From Elioraea sp051860475 (GTDB lineage: Bacteria; Pseudomonadota; Alphaproteobacteria; Acetobacterales; Acetobacteraceae), in the NCBI RefSeq assembly GCF_051860475.1, contig NZ_JBHYDW010000108.1, positions 1 to 15,920 of the forward strand: 15,920 nt of DNA. Reading direction: 5' to 3'. The position numbers and the translations under genes were made by a program. The notes beneath the pieces are model-generated. The model was given only the letters and a program-made list of their open reading frames with translations. It made no database searches and was not told where the DNA came from. Shown in pieces: positions 14,999 to 15,920 of the stretch (the first letter of the stretch is position 1; every line of letters begins with the position of its first letter).

Positions 14999-15793
14999 TC
15001 ACTCGCCGTCCCGCGTCTCGATCGCTTTGCGTGCGCCTTCCGGCAGGCTCGCAAACATGTCGCTGACGTGCTTCGGCTGGCTGATCATGATCTCGGCGAT
15101 CAGATTGACCAGACCAAAGAGCCTCTCCGCAGTGGCCCGGTCGTCGCGAAGGTCGATCTTTCCAGGGTGAACGGCGTTGTTGCCGATGACGCGCACCACG
15201 TCGAGCGCCTGTCGCACCCGCACGTCGAGCCCCTTCTTCACCAGCGCCGCTATGTCTTCATTGATGTTCGCGCCGGCCTCACCGAGGTGTTTGCATAGTT
15301 TCTGCACAGACAGTCGAAGCAACGCAGCAGCGCCTCGGGGAGACAAATCCAGGATTGAACTCGCTTCGTCGTAGTCGCGCCGGATGTCGTCGGGCAGGTC
15401 GGGGTTCGGAAGTGGGGCTTTCCCCAATTGTGGCCACAATAAGCGACCATGCATCCATACAGCAAATTCACTGAAATTAAAGCATTCTGAAAAAGAGACA
15501 TTATTGATACTGAAGACCTCTCCACGCGGAGTGGTATTATCTAGAAAAGGATGACCTACGGCCATCTTTTTTACCCATTCTTGGTGGTGTCTTTTCGAAT
15601 TTTCATTCTGCAATCCTATATTTAGCCAATGCTCAATGTCATTCTCTGCTATAACAATTGGAACTTGATCTGATCTGAGGCGATTTATGGCACCGGAATA
15701 CCAATATTGTTTCGCAAGGGCGCCACAATGTGGGCAGCTGAACGCGCGCTTGTCGATTGCAGGGGGGACATATTTCGTCCGAATATCGGTCAC
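14999..15793 (-). CDS. DUF4145-domain protein with N-terminal zinc-ribbon remnant
   Basis: 264 residues from GTG 15793, chosen because GGAGG sits 8 nt upstream (the frame opens at a TTG at 15817). The N-terminus has CPHCG (Cys20, Cys23). The second half of the ribbon, normally CxxC, reads CFNF near residue 104. The C-terminal half is classic DUF4145: PNPDLPDDIRRDYDEA, LSPRGAAALLRLSVQKLC, ANINEDIAALVKKGL and ALDVVRVIGNNAVHPG (about 196-211). The domain often appears near restriction-modification or other defence genes; its R...N..VH block recalls HEPN-type sites. Molecular function is unknown. The 5' half is AT-rich, the 3' half GC-rich. The gene starts about 50 nt after the tRNA-Arg 3' end, on the same strand. 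Confidence 0.88.
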   Translation of the reverse strand: MTDIRTKYVPPAIDKRAFSCPHCGALAKQYWYSGAINRLRSDQVPIVIAENDIEHWLNIGLQNENSKRHHQEWVKKMAVGHPFLDNTTPRGEVFSINNVSFSECFNFSEFAVWMHGRLLWPQLGKAPLPNPDLPDDIRRDYDEASSILDLSPRGAAALLRLSVQKLCKHLGEAGANINEDIAALVKKGLDVRVRQALDVVRVIGNNAVHPGKIDLRDDRATAERLFGLVNLIAEIMISQPKHVSDMFASLPEGARKAIETRDGE

Positions 15794-15843
15794 GGTTGGT
15801 CCCTCCGCAACTTTCAAGGTCCCATCATCCAGTCTACCAATAC

Positions 15844-15920
15844 TGGCGCGCCCTGAGGGATTCGAACCCCCGACCCGCAGCTTAGAAGGCTGCCGCTCTA
15901 TCCAACTGAGCTAAGGGCGC
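15844..15920 (-). tRNA. tRNA-Arg (anticodon TCT)
   Basis: The reverse complement folds as a complete cloverleaf. Acceptor stem GCGCCCT (15914-15920) pairs with AGGGCGC (15848-15854). The D-arm is AGCTCAGTTGGATAGAGC. The anticodon stem GCAGC/GCTGC encloses loop CTTCTAA (anticodon TCT, reading AGA), and the T-arm contains GGTTCGAATCC. Discriminator G is followed by an encoded CCA (15844-15846). The 5' end coincides with the window edge. The DUF4145 gene follows the 3' end by about 50 nt on the same strand, so it may be read through from the tRNA promoter. Confidence 0.97.

Noticed and set aside
13700..15846. Direct repeat of the tRNA-Arg 3' end as an att site
   Set aside because: Looked by eye for copies of the T-arm/acceptor sequence between 12240 and 15840 and found none convincing; an exhaustive comparison was not possible.
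1..15920. CRISPR array
   Set aside because: No regularly spaced direct repeats of 20-40 nt were seen; the only notable repeats are the inverted pair at 12402-12492 and the short CTTTAT units.

Overview
The window is GC-rich, strongly coding DNA from what looks like an alphaproteobacterium, most likely Rhodospirillales/Acetobacteraceae. The assignment rests on codon composition, the zapA - 6S RNA - fthC order, the yebC-ruvC pair and the style of the small conserved proteins. It is an inference; no 16S rRNA or marker tree is available here. Nearly all of positions 1-12240 reads as ordinary chromosomal backbone.

Layout. On the minus strand at the left edge is the 5' end of a class I (DhnA-type) fructose-bisphosphate aldolase, with an in-frame conserved-looking ORF directly upstream. 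Divergently (784-2870, plus) come a small coiled-coil protein, zapA, a structured 6S RNA, fthC (5-formyltetrahydrofolate cyclo-ligase) and a YmdB-like metallophosphoesterase. Next on the minus strand are a GH13 alpha-glucan enzyme, whose nucleophile position reads Tyr instead of Asp, and an ACR3/bile-acid-symporter-type transporter. Plus-strand yebC-ruvC overlap by 8 nt and are not followed by ruvA/ruvB. On the minus strand pepF (M3 oligoendopeptidase) and an ABC1/UbiB-type kinase overlap by 1 nt. Divergent from pepF is a long-chain acyl-CoA ligase (10528-12237).

From about 12240 to the right edge the DNA is accessory or decaying. There is a class I/II aminotransferase pseudogene with several frameshifts and apparent internal deletions, its C-terminus running into a compound REP-like inverted repeat (12402-12492). 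A gene-poor 330 bp follows. Then comes a compact two-gene cassette: an unrecognised, mostly helical 251-aa protein overlapping a small HEPN (UPF0332-like) protein by 11 nt, an arrangement typical of toxin-antitoxin or defence modules. Convergent to it is a DUF4145 gene whose 5' half is much more AT-rich than its 3' half. It abuts the 3' end of a tRNA-Arg(TCT) gene that ends the window. The tRNA, the composition break, the broken gene and the HEPN/DUF4145 pair together suggest a small island at a tRNA.

The best candidate for something undescribed is the 13842-15793 cassette. The most checkable single-gene oddities are the Asp-to-Tyr change in the GH13 enzyme, and the one-base G-tract change that seems to fuse the upstream ORF to the aldolase.
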